Positions 21,217 through 30,678 of a stretch of 64,000 nucleotides of DNA are shown piece after piece. A program made the translations under genes and the position numbers. This DNA is from Stenocarpella maydis (lineage: Eukaryota > Ascomycota > Sordariomycetes > Diaporthales > Diaporthaceae): the NCBI GenBank assembly GCA_002270565.1, contig NQMI01000002.1:124001-188000 (forward strand). Reading direction: 5' to 3'. Each line of letters starts with the position of its first letter. Position 1 is the stretch's first letter. A model generated the notes under the pieces. That model was not told where the DNA came from, did not search any database, and saw only the letters and a list, made by a program, of their open reading frames with translations.

Positions 21217-21990
21217 CTAGTCTATATGAAGGCCTCCATTGACCGATAGATGTACTCCGTTCACCCAACTTGCACGATCCTCACAGAGAAAAGCCACAGC
21301 AAAAGCGATCTCCTCCGGCTTTCCCATCCTCTTCCCAGCGGGAGTCGCATCGATCGTGGGCTGCAAAATCTTCATGGCTTCTTCACCTGCTGCCAGGAAA
21401 CCCTCCGTCTGCGTGGGGCCCGGTGACACTGCGTTGACTGTGCAGCCGTATTTGGGAGGCAACTCCTTTGCCCAGCACTTGGTGAAGGAATCGACCATGC
21501 CTTTGGTTCCAGCATAGATGGTCTGCAATGGCGGCGGGCCTCGAGAGCTAGCCGAACAAATGTTGACAATTCGTCCAGAACCCTTGGTTAGATGAGGCAG
21601 ACTGTGCTGGGTGAGAAGAAATGTGCTGCGTCCGTTGACATTGACCAAGAGATCCCAGTCTTCAAGCGTCTGCTCCTCAAGGGGCTTGTTGACGGCGATG
21701 GCAACGTTGTTCACGACGATATCGAGTCGACCAAACGTTTGAACAGCGGTTTCGACAAGGAGCCTGGGACCTTCAACGGTACCCATGTCAGCGCAAACCG
21801 CAATGCTTCTGGTCGGTAAGCTTGTAGCCTTGTTGTCCGCCTGGTGTCTCAATGTATCCCATGGGTAATTGATGGCGACATGTGCCCCCCGCGAAGCAAG
21901 CTCACTTGCAATGGCAAAGCCAATGCCGCTGTCGCTTCCAGACACAATTGCCACCTTCCCGAGTAAGGTTTGTGTTTGGCTTTGTGACAT
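21217..21990 (-). CDS. Short-chain dehydrogenase/reductase (classical SDR)
   Basis: Single exon, 257 residues, the usual length of classical SDRs. The nucleotide-binding loop is GSDSGIG (18-24, the TGxxxGxG position). The NNVA motif is at 94-97, the catalytic Ser probably at 146, Tyr159 and Lys163 in YAGTK, and PGP at 190-192. The C-terminal GVHLSVNGGLH is typical of the family. It is likely a soluble NAD(P)H-dependent reductase of ketones or alcohols; the substrate cannot be read from sequence, but close fungal relatives act in polyketide and other secondary pathways. It lies 1.4 kb from the P450 start on the same strand, separated by a repeat element, and might be part of a small or eroded metabolic cluster. 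Confidence 0.88.
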   Translation of the reverse strand: MSQSQTQTLLGKVAIVSGSDSGIGFAIASELASRGAHVAINYPWDTLRHQADNKATSLPTRSIAVCADMGTVEGPRLLVETAVQTFGRLDIVVNNVAIAVNKPLEEQTLEDWDLLVNVNGRSTFLLTQHSLPHLTKGSGRIVNICSASSRGPPPLQTIYAGTKGMVDSFTKCWAKELPPKYGCTVNAVSPGPTQTEGFLAAGEEAMKILQPTIDATPAGKRMGKPEEIAFAVAFLCEDRASWVNGVHLSVNGGLHID

Positions 21991-22715
21991 TTTGACGGCC
22001 TTGGCTAGTCGTTTCTGAGAATGAGTCCTTGGATGATCAATGAGGTATCAGTCAAGCTGTTCTTGTTTCTTGCCGCCCACGACGTGTAAGATTTATAATA
22101 CTTCTTGATCTTTCTAATTTCAACACAAGGATCTTCCTTGCAAAGATCAATCCCCCCACATCCCGCATAGCTAACTGCACAATTATTTAGCTGAGGCATT
22201 TTCTGCTAACGTGGGTGGCCCACTTCCGGCGCACCCCCTGTTCCGGCGCACCCCTGCAACACAAATACCCCATATTTAAACCTAGCTATTAAATCTAGTT
22301 TAAATATTACAAATAAGGCCCTTAGCCTAAGTATAACATAATAAATGGCATATATATTAGTTAATTTTAAATTAATATTATGTAATCCCATTCTATAGGA
22401 ATATATCTTGAATATAGTTCTATTATATGGAACTTATTAGAGCCATGGGCTGATAGCCCTCAGGACCAAACAGTTGGTCCTTGCACACTGCTTACCTCAT
22501 CAGCCCAACGGCCTCTGTATCAGGCACAATACAAGATCGCAGCTCCGCTGCTTACTCCATCCTATTCAGAGTTGTGACAATAATATCTACATTGTAGATT
22601 TGTAGATTTGTAGATTTAGAACTCTAACACTATCCCTTAGGCAACCATAACTTTGAATTAACAATTCTTTATAGACAATTTGAGCCCATTTTGCCATAAG
22701 TCGTAAGGGCCATTA
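21991..22715. other. AT-rich region upstream of the SDR gene
   Basis: The first 200 bases may be the SDR promoter. TTCCGGCGCACCCC occurs twice in tandem near 22224-22253. An AT-rich RIP-like stretch follows (22260-22440), then three copies of TGTAGATT near 22593-22616. No gene is seen. Confidence 0.45.
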
Positions 22716-22720
22716 CATAT

Positions 22721-23163
22721 TGTTATGAGCCAACACACATTGGCGGCTGACTACCGCAGAAGACAACCCCGCAGGTCGGGAAGTGGCCCCCGAGAAGAGC
22801 GCCCCACCTGATCCAATCAGTGACGCCACCTTATCAGGGTTAGGGTCAAGGACCCACCAGGATCGATGGGATCTATGTCGATTCCATCGAGCAGCACCCA
22901 GTCGACGGCATCACCGTCGATTCCATCGACCACTGAAGAGTCGGAACATATATACGGACATAGTCATCACCACAGTAGATAGTTTTCATAGAACAGACTC
23001 TTCAGTCATCAATCTAAGTATTCAATCCCAGTATTGGATAGCCTCACAGCTAGTGATCATTGTCAGTCAACAATATTGCTCAACAACCGCCTAACAACGT
23101 ATTCCGAACATAAACCCTTGATCTTTCAGGTTTAACGTACTCGGAAACCCTCTGATCATTACA
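22721..23163. mobile_element. Solo LTR with a 5-bp target duplication
   Basis: Begins TGTTATGAGCC and ends ATCATTACA, with the TG...CA termini of an LTR. CATAT lies directly on both sides (22716-22720 and 23164-23168), a 5-bp duplication made by retroviral-type integrases. At 443 bp with no internal coding region it is a solo LTR, probably left by recombination between two LTRs. GC-rich and comparatively undamaged, so younger than its AT-rich surroundings. Confidence 0.75.
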
Positions 23164-23168
23164 CATAT

Positions 23169-24538
23169 CTCCTATATTTAAAAATTATTTTCTAAATAAT
23201 ATATAACTTAATTTTAAAACATTTAAATATAACTTTTATTAATGATAAAGAAAAAGAAATTAATTATTACTACAATTAGTAATTAAGATTAAAACTAGTT
23301 TTTAAAACTAGTAGTATTATTAATGAGGAAGTTAGTTAGAATGAGTTAATTATGAAATCGCGGCTAGGAATGTTAGTTGATCCGTTGAGTCTTGAGGATG
23401 GCATCGTCGTCCATCCTAGCAAGCTTCGTCTGAAGGAAGGCGTGCAACTTCACGACTTTCTTTGCCGTGTTTTCCATCCGGAAAATGTTGTTGAGAGAGA
23501 TCCTGGGCCCAAAGAGAAGGCTGTCCTGAAACAATTCGGAATTGTGGGCGGATCTAAGTGAGTATGGGGTAATCCGGGGTAATCCGGGGTAACCCGCGGT
23601 GGTCGTGGGGGACCAAGGCGATAGGCCGTCGCAATCAAAATTGTGATAATAGGCATTGTAATGTGTAGGTGACAATAGCTTCGTCCTGCCGGCCAATAGT
23701 GTCCACACTACGCAATCTACATGTCCGTGCAGACACCAATGGGACCAGATGGGGTTTAAATTGTCTGGGGATAGTCCCCCCACACCCCGAGAATGAGGGC
23801 CCAAGACCGTTCCGACGCCGCCGGATTGGATCTACAGCAGACAAGGCTAGCACCGAGCCTGGAGGGTCGTGGCTGAAAGTCAAATAACCTATGTGGAGCG
23901 TCGTGATCACGCCCTCAACAGGCCAGATCCGTCAAAGCGAATGATGTCGCCGGCCAATGGTTTCCGGATCGTGAGGTTAATATCCCTGGCCTAGTTTAGC
24001 CCCCCTCCCGATTTATCCCTATAATTTTTACAATAAATATCTACTATTTAACTAATTATTATTAGGTTTCTAAAAGTAGTATAATTATATAAATAAAAAA
24101 TTTATATTAATTAGTATAATTTATTTAAAACTATTACAGGGTGGAACCTAGGTGTTGGCGCGGTCCGGCTCTCTCAGGACCCACTGGGGATCTCGCACAC
24201 AAGAGCGCGGATCCCGGACTTGCAGGATTTTCCTTCTACTTTTTCTTTCCTTATCGAACCTAGCTTAGTTACGGCCAATATACAGCGTTGGCTTATTTGC
24301 ACCCGTTACAATAACTTAGCTTAAAATATATAAAAAGATAATTTTAATAACTTTAAATATAATTATAATAAATTATAAATGTTTTTCTTTTAAAACTTAA
24401 ATAAAAAGAATTTTTTAAAAAAATATATTCTTAATAGTATAATTTTAAATACTATTTTATGAAATATATATAGTTAGTTATTATCTAATATATATATTAT
24501 AATATTAATTTAAATAAAAAGCTTACAAAAATATAAAT
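23169..24538. other. Mosaic of AT-rich and GC-rich repeat debris
   Basis: AT-rich at 23170-23345, 24000-24140 and 24300-24540. A GC-rich block at 23350-23980 has a short open frame (23352-23561) of unknown family and three GGGGTAATCC-type units near 23566-23598. A second GC block (24151-24300) starts TGTTGGCGCGG and may be another LTR remnant. No intact gene. Confidence 0.4.
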
Positions 24539-24543
24539 ACTTT

Positions 24544-25007
24544 TGTTAAACGGAAACAGTCGAATTCGACCAACTACGCCTAGTGCGTGCGTGACAAGAG
24601 ATGACTTGTATGGCCGTGAGTTGATTTTTTAGGGTATACAACTACCCCGACTTTGAACCTCTGCATTAGACTTATTTCTTGCCCAAATTCTTTGTTAAGT
24701 AAACCAATCAGAAGGCTAGCTTCTGATATATATCTGTATGTATTTTTATAGGCGTATGGGTTAGGGTTGTTGGGTTATTCGGGGTTAAAGTAGGTTGGTT
24801 TTTGACTAGATTCTTCGTCATTTGCAAACTTGCACCAGAGCCACCCGCAGCGTGCTGCGGGGTGAGACGATGTCGGAGGGTATATGAGGAGGGCTTACGG
24901 AAGCCCACTCAAAATCAGTACCAGATAGCAACAAGCAATCACAAGTTTTCCAACCAGTACTCTGCAGCCCCCTGAACCACTTCGATCCAGTATCGTACCT
25001 ACCAATA
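24544..25007. mobile_element. Solo LTR with ACTTT target duplication
   Basis: Starts TGTTAAACGG and ends ACCAATA. ACTTT flanks both sides (24539-24543 and 25008-25012). The expected terminal CA reads TA, explained by one CpA to TpA change. Internal blocks are shared with the fragment at 14802-15270, including a GGGTATATGAGG promoter-like site. 464 bp, no coding content. Confidence 0.7.
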
Positions 25008-25303
25008 ACTTTATAATACTTTTTCAAATTAATTTATTTTAAGTTTTAATAAGTTACTAATTCTATATTTTTAAAAGTTTCTAAAGTAAATTAGAAGTTG
25101 TTAGTTTACATAGGAAATTAAGGCTGAATCAGGGGGTAGTGAAAGTGCGCTGGGGATGTTACGCAGGCGTCGCACTTCTTATTGACTGGGTCCCCAACAG
25201 TCGTGAGCTTTGACTGTGATACTTTCTGCTCATTACTGGCTTGCCATCAACTGCCCAGCACAACGCTCCCAGTCAACGAACTTCACTGGCCGAGACCCTC
25301 GCC

Positions 25304-25849
25304 ATGGCTCACGAGAACGTATTTGCATCTCATCGCCCGGTGACGCCGGACAAGATCAAAGAGGTCGAGACCAATGCTCAGCGTTATCTGTGGGCCGTTG
25401 GCACTTGTGCTCTATGGTGTTGGCATCCAGCACAAGATGCACTGGATTGTTCCAACTATTGGCATTGGTCTAAGTAAGTACATCACTATTTTACGATTAT
25501 GTGCAACGTGCCCTCTGACCATGTTCTAGTCAACTTTTGCATCACACAAGCGAACAACGTCTCACTTGTTTACACTATCGATTGCTATCGGCCAATTGCA
25601 TGTGAAATTGTGGTCACTCAGCTTGCCTTCAAGTCCGCCTTTGGTTTCCTCCTCGGCTTCTACACCAACCCCTGGGTTAACGAGGCGGGTTACCAGACCG
25701 CGTGCGGGATTATGGGTGCGATCTGTGGTGGCATCTTGATCCTCTGGATCCCTATCTTCTTCTGGGGTCATAAGATCAGAGTAGCCACCGTTGGCTGGGG
25801 CATTATGAAGTATGCGCGCTGGGATCTCGACAGAGAAGTAGGCGAGTAA
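25304..25849 (+). pseudogene. C-terminal fragment of an MFS transporter, frameshifted
   Basis: A phase-1 intron at 25474-25529 joins two pieces. The second encodes VVTQLAFKSAFGFLLGFYTN, then GGILILWIPIFFWGHKIR and RWDLDREVGE, matching the last two helices and tail of a fungal major facilitator family. The first piece has KEVETNAQRYLWAVGT and then, one frame over, LYGVGIQHKMHWIVPTIGIGL, so an indel near 25405 breaks the frame. Only about the last three of the usual twelve helices are present. A transport function is therefore ruled out for this fragment; the original substrate is unknown. No transposon end was found next to the truncation. Confidence 0.7.
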
Positions 25850-26299
25850 GAATTCAATCCCTTATGGCTGTAACCATTCTCCATTGCCTCCTGAGTCCAG
25901 TTGAAGAAATCCCTGGCATTGGAGAGTGAGCAGTTATACTCATACCGCCCGGATGGTTTTACGTGCGAGGCTTGATGTTTTGCCTTTCGAACATTACAGG
26001 TGGCCGGGACGGCTATTACGCCAGCAGTTAATAGACCAACCTGTCTCACATAGACTATATAACAACTAGGTAGTATATGTGCCGATCGACTATGCTGCAG
26101 CGGGCCCACCCAGAGCGACTCCGCTCTTGCGCACAGTACATTAACTTATCTGCGTGTAATGCGTCGCTCACTGAGGCCTGCATGTACGGGGATAGCTACC
26201 CAAATGGGCCAACGGGATGAAACGGAGACCTTGCAGAGCCGTCTGTTGGCTGCAGGGTGTTCTGCGCACCACGCAATTGTGGTGTCTGTCCGACCTTGG
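25850..26299. other. Region between MFS fragment and MITE
   Basis: No gene or repeat recognised. The last bases carry the left copy of the 8-bp duplication of the following element. Confidence 0.4.
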
Positions 26300-26307
26300 C
26301 TGGACAC

Positions 26308-26781
26308 CGGTCCTGGTTCACCCACCCAGCTTTTTGTGTTCACCTAACCAGCTATTTGTGTGGGCATACCTAGTCTAAGAAATCAAGCGTGCAGCATACC
26401 ATAAATTCTTGTACCTCCCCCCCTCTCAAGCCCCTCCATACCCCACCACGCGCTTAAAGGAAGGCCATCCATATGTGCCCAAAGGAAGCCCCGAGGGCCT
26501 AGAGGGTTAGGGTAGGCCTTTTATATAGGCTTTCTATATACTGTGGGCTGGCAGGAGCGATAGACCAACGGTCGGGGTACTAAAGGGAGCTTCTTGGCAC
26601 CTAATTTCAGTGGCAGCTTTCTCCCCAATACAACTCTTTTTGCCCTAGTGGCTCATCCTTAACCATCCTACTACTACTTCAATACCTAGCTGAGGTGGGG
26701 CCTTGGTTCGGGGTTGAGGTATATGCTTAATTCCTCGTACTGGGTGTGCCTATAAATAGCTGGGTGGGTGAACCATGACCG
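26308..26781. mobile_element. hAT-like MITE with 8-bp target duplication
   Basis: Left end CGGTCCTGGTTCACCCACCC and inverted right end CGGTCATGGTTCACCCACCC differ at one of the first 20 bases and stay similar (AGCT.TTT.T) to about 33 bp. CTGGACAC lies on both sides (26300-26307 and 26782-26789). An 8-bp duplication plus short inverted ends is the hallmark of hAT elements. 474 bp with no transposase, so non-autonomous. Confidence 0.8.
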
Positions 26782-26789
26782 CTGGACAC

Positions 26790-27022
26790 ACGCAAGGAAG
26801 GCAGAGCGGGGTCACACAACGAAGATGACTTGAGCCTCAATGCATATCTATGTCACCAAGCTGACAGCAAGCCCCGGACCTCTGTGATACAACAGCCTCC
26901 CAACCCTATTCTTCCTCTTTTCCCCTCGGCTCTGTGCGTTTACTCAAACACATCTCCGCAGATAATCAAGCCTCCCAGGGACACGATCACTCTAATCAGT
27001 CCTTCGAGATCCAAACGCAACC
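26790..27022. other. Promoter side of the DUF4267-type gene
   Basis: No coding sequence seen; CT-rich near 26900-26935 as in a fungal leader. Confidence 0.35.
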
Positions 27023-27548
27023 ATGTTTGAGGGGTTTTCACTCCGTCATATCCCGGGCCTCATGTGAGCATCAAACCACTGTCGAACCATACAACGTTGA
27101 GGGGTTTTCACTCCGTCATATCCCGGGCCTCATGTGAGCATCAAACCACTGTCGAACCATACAACGCAACAACTACTGATATTGTACTTGCACTAGCGTC
27201 GCCACAACAATGACTTTTGGAGGCATGTGGCCCGCCTTCGACGCTCCTGGGGCGATGCGCAAGTTTGGCTTTCCAGCACGGATAGCCGATGCGCCCGCGG
27301 CCGCCCCCGTCATGGTTATCGGCCAGGCTCGCGCCACCGTCATCGGCCTGCTGGTGTTCCTATTCTACTCCCGCAACCAGCTGGAGCTGGTTGACCTGGT
27401 CACAGCTGTGACGGCTGCATACTGCGCCCTGGTCGACTTCTACGTTGTGTGGAAGGAGGGCGAGCCGGGCCATGCGGTGTTCCGCCTTGTGACGTCCGGG
27501 ATGCTTGCGGCCTGGGGATACGCCGGGATGACATCGCCTCGGGCCTGA
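27023..27548 (+). CDS. Small membrane protein, DUF4267-type
   Basis: Exon 1 27023-27063 and exon 2 27197-27548 join inside an Ile codon to give 130 residues starting MFEGFSLRHIPGL. Features are a GMWPAFDAPGAMRKFGFP loop, then hydrophobic segments ATVIGLLVFLFYS, VTAVTAAYCALVDFYVV and LVTSGMLAAWGYAGM, so probably four helices in a small integral membrane protein. This matches the DUF4267 layout as I remember it; function is unknown. A perfect 70-bp tandem duplication (27027-27166) copies most of exon 1, its GTGAGC donor and part of the intron. Only the first donor follows an in-frame ATG, so the second copy should fall inside a lengthened 133-nt intron. Confidence 0.65.
27027..27166 (+). repeat. 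Perfect 70-bp tandem duplication across an exon-intron junction
   Basis: Unit 1 27027-27096 and unit 2 27097-27166 are identical. Each contains TTGAGGGGTTTTCACTCCG, a coding part, CTCATGTGAGC (donor) and intron sequence ending ACAACG. Perfect identity indicates a recent event or an assembly duplication. Confidence 0.95.
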
Positions 27549-29499
27549 TTGGCCTGTGCCGTTTCGTCATGGAGCTCGCGAGCCTGTGGCGGTTCGGAGC
27601 GACGACCTACTTTGAAAAGACCTCGAGCATTTGCGCTGGTACTGGTTCTTCACACCATCACCTGGGCTGCACGTTGACCTACCCTGATCTGGATCACGCC
27701 TCTCAAGTAATGGCAGTGTACGTAGAATCAAAATAGAGCACGAACAAATTTATTTAACTCGAACTGCTGTGGGTTTTGGGGTAAGGCTTTGGTGGCTGGT
27801 TAACCAACTTACTGCCCTGCCAGATGGGCCGGCGTTAAAATCTCAGTTCGTCACCTACCTGCTCGACTAAACGATGCTGAATGTGACCCCGACCACTGAA
27901 ACGCTTGAAACGTACTACGGTAGGTAGGACAGAACATCAAAATTTAATAGGTGACAATCTATGAAAAAACTGTTCCCAAATGGTGTTATCTGATTTGGCC
28001 CACTCTCCTGATTCCATGGCTGTGTACTCCGTACCATTCGAGTGATCGGTCTGTTGGTCCGTGGCGCCCGGGAGACACGCATGAGGTAACCAACAGACCG
28101 ATTGACCGAGTCTCCACTACCTCGCCACCAACAATTACTGCCAACAAACCCTAGATATCACCAACAACATTGTAGTCTAACTGAATGAGGAATTCTCCTC
28201 CGAGGAAGTTCCAGCACAGTGCTGGGCATGGCTCCAACCGCAGCCTGGTGAGTGCTCAACGGGACTTCCATCATCCCTCGAGCAAATCACCGAGATTCAG
28301 GGTCAGCATGCCTCGCAATTTGAAGTCAAAGTAATACCATTAATAGCCTGCGCCAGATTACCTCCCTCTTCATGACGATCCCTCCTGACCAGATTCATAC
28401 CCAAGTCATTATACTAATCTCGACATCTTGTCTCTCGCCATGGCCGATCTGTCTGGTGTTCCACCAAGCTCCAATCCCAATGGGGACCCTCCCGACTTCT
28501 CTCATGGCCCCTTCCATCCAAAATGATGTATTGGGAAGCGGTGTTGTTCTCATTAACATTCAGCGTCGCCCTTGTGCTCGTTCGCGTAGGCACCTCTCTG
28601 TACAATAGCCGCAAGATGTTCCTCGATGGCTCTAAGTACTACCTGGAGTTATTATCTGCTTGCAGATGGAGTCGGCTTTGAAGAAGTACTGGCATGAAGT
28701 CATTTCCCAGAGCCTGCATTCCTTTGAAAGCCTTCAGCCTGGTTCAACCAGCCACCGAACCCCGGGATGAGATTGGCTGAGAAGCCCCCGCAGACCGGCA
28801 TGGCGCCGGCTGGATAAGCAAGTAGGGAGCGGCGGGAGCTGCGCCATGAGGCTCCGGGGTGCCAAGGCCCGGTCATGAAATCGGCACCGGAGGTGGACTC
28901 GTCGATGTGGCGTCTCCGGGCGGAGAGCCTGAAGGAGGCCTCAAGGAGCTGGGCGTTTTCCTGAGCCATGTTTGGTACCGCCCGCGTGGCCGCCGTAGTT
29001 GCGCTATCGAGCTTGTGGTGCGAAGTTGGCGCGTCCAGACAGGCCGGGTTGGGCTGGGTGGCCTCGCCTGGACATGTCTTCACGGAGGAAGGCTCTCACG
29101 GTGGTCCTCGCCGGTCGTCTCTCCCGGCCCTGGTACTTGTCTCCCTGCACCAGTAGGGTGCAAACATGCAAGTTTCTGCAGGCCTTTTTGCTCATATCCG
29201 CTGCTGCCCCATTGGGCTGCGCAGCGCTGCAGGGGGAAATTGTGCCTGCTGACCAAATGGACCGGCCGCTGCCCCTTCAAGAGGCCTGAGTCTACTGCAG
29301 GCACATCCGTTCTGACAGCAATGGGACGCGTAGACAGGGCGGCGGTTATCAGGCTATCATGTTATATGCATTACACTCAACTGATGTCCCAAGTGAAGCA
29401 ATGGACTCGTGCAAGATCACGCATGCCAGACTGGGAGGCCAGGATGGGGGAGAAATTCATTGTTAATTACAAGCTAACATACGTGACATCCATCGTTGC
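27549..29499. other. Gene-poor stretch with a possible P450 N-terminal relic
   Basis: No intact gene is recognised. At 28523-28681 (+) a 52-residue frame MMYWEAVLFSLTFSVAL... then LYNSRKMFLDG resembles the membrane anchor and linker of a fungal P450, with nothing of the enzyme behind it; this is weak. A minus-strand frame at 28968-28700 (MAQENAQLLEASFRL...) and an opposite one at 28859-29620 have atypical composition and are not called. Confidence 0.3.
28045..28102. repeat. Inverted repeat, 14-bp arms
   Basis: ATCGGTCTGTTGGT at 28045-28058 and its exact complement ACCAACAGACCGAT at 28089-28102 enclose a 30-base loop. It could form a hairpin or be the relic of a small element; role unknown. 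Confidence 0.8.
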
Positions 29500-30678
29500 T
29501 TATGCCGGACCGCCGGCGTCTTGCTCAGCGGCGATGAAGCCAACGGCTCGCGCTGGTTCAGTCGCAGCGAGACAGGGCTGGCGGCCAAATCCACCAGTCA
29601 TTAGGAAACTCGTATCGTGAAAAGGGGTGGGGGGACTGTGAGTATGGTGATCTGAGGCAAGACATGAACGCAGAAACTCAAACATGGGGAAATAGTAGGC
29701 TGGCGGCGCAGAGAAACACTCAAAGTATATTCCAGTCGATGCCGTTGAGCCAGCCCCATCTCCAAAGCTATTCTCGAACGTACCGTAGATACCCTCGCCC
29801 TGAAAGAAGGCGGCCGTGAGGGGCTCTACAGCGAGGACAGATGAGCCGGCCGGGACAAAGGAGCCAGGCGGAGCGAACGAGGTGGCCATAGTGACCATAC
29901 CGGAAATGAATAGGCGTGGCTGGAGGTTAGCGTACTGCTGCTGCCCAGTGAACACGGTGGCAGGCCACGCAGACGGTCCGGCAGGAGCTAGAGCAAGAGC
30001 CGGAGCAGCAGCAAGAGCCGGAGCAGCAGCAGGCGTCAGAGTCCGGTGTGTTCCAGACGAGGCTACGGCCAAGGTGATAGGAGCTCGATGGCGGCGACGA
30101 GAAGGAGTCCCAGCTCGAGGCGTCGCAACCCGAGAGTCAAGCGGGCTTCGCAAGGTGTCCTCGGTGACCTTGTGGAAATTCCGGTAGTGGTCCCTGAGCT
30201 TATCCTTGCGAGCAAACTTATCAGAGCAACGCGTGCATTCGAAGGTCGTGGACGTATCGATGGTTACGATGTAGCGGTTGAGGACTGACTGCTTGGTGAA
30301 GCCCTTCCCGCACCTGCACTTGTAGGCCTAGTGATTAGCTGCCTTTGCGTAGTTATCGAGGGCGTGGGCGTTGTGGAACGTTCCAATGCAGAACGCACAG
30401 ACAAACACTCTGATCGTGGGGGCGAGTATTAGTAAAATAAAAAGAATAAAAAAAAAAACTCACCCATTGGATCTTGCACCATGGTAGGGTGTAAGATCCA
30501 CTGGGGAGTGCCGCTGGGCCGTTGTGCCACCCTTCATCACCCCAGATGAGGCATTGGGAGTGGCGATGCAGGTTCTGGGCTGGTCCATGGCAGAGGCGGG
30601 CTCCGCGCCGAGGGAGGCCGCTATGTCGTACGACCCAGGGAAGGTGTTAAAGTCGAAGGGGGTGTTATACTCAGACAT
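29500..30678 (-). pseudogene. C2H2 zinc-finger protein copy D, inactivated by CpA-to-TpA changes
   Basis: Exon 1 30678-30464 (MSEYNTPFDFNTFPGSYD...) and the finger exon from 30409 are separated by a 54-nt intron (GTGAGT then T-run), phase 2, the same length as in copy A. Finger 1 is CAFC-x12-Y-x5-H and finger 2 CRC-x12-Y: in both, the first His is Tyr (CAC to TAC). A TAG at 30330-30328 sits where copy A has Gln (CAG). Finger 3 CTRC-x12-H-x4-H is intact. After it the frame is open for about 200 further codons of Ala/Pro-rich and Phe/Gly-rich sequence to a stop at 29500. All three lesions are C to T in CpA, the preferred RIP context. Stop readthrough cannot be excluded, but two lost zinc ligands argue for a pseudogene. 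Confidence 0.7.

Noticed and set aside
24151..24300. A third LTR starting TGTTGGCGCGG
   Set aside because: No matching 3' end or target duplication could be found, so it is mentioned only as possible debris.
28859..29620. Long open frame of 253 codons on the plus strand
   Set aside because: Composition rich in Trp, Arg, Gly and Cys with no domain, and it overlaps the end of copy D on the other strand. It looks like a chance frame in GC-rich DNA.
30328..30335. The TAG in copy D as the end of an intron (CTAATCACTAG)
   Set aside because: No suitable GT donor precedes it within finger 1, and the alignment with copy A places a Gln codon exactly there.
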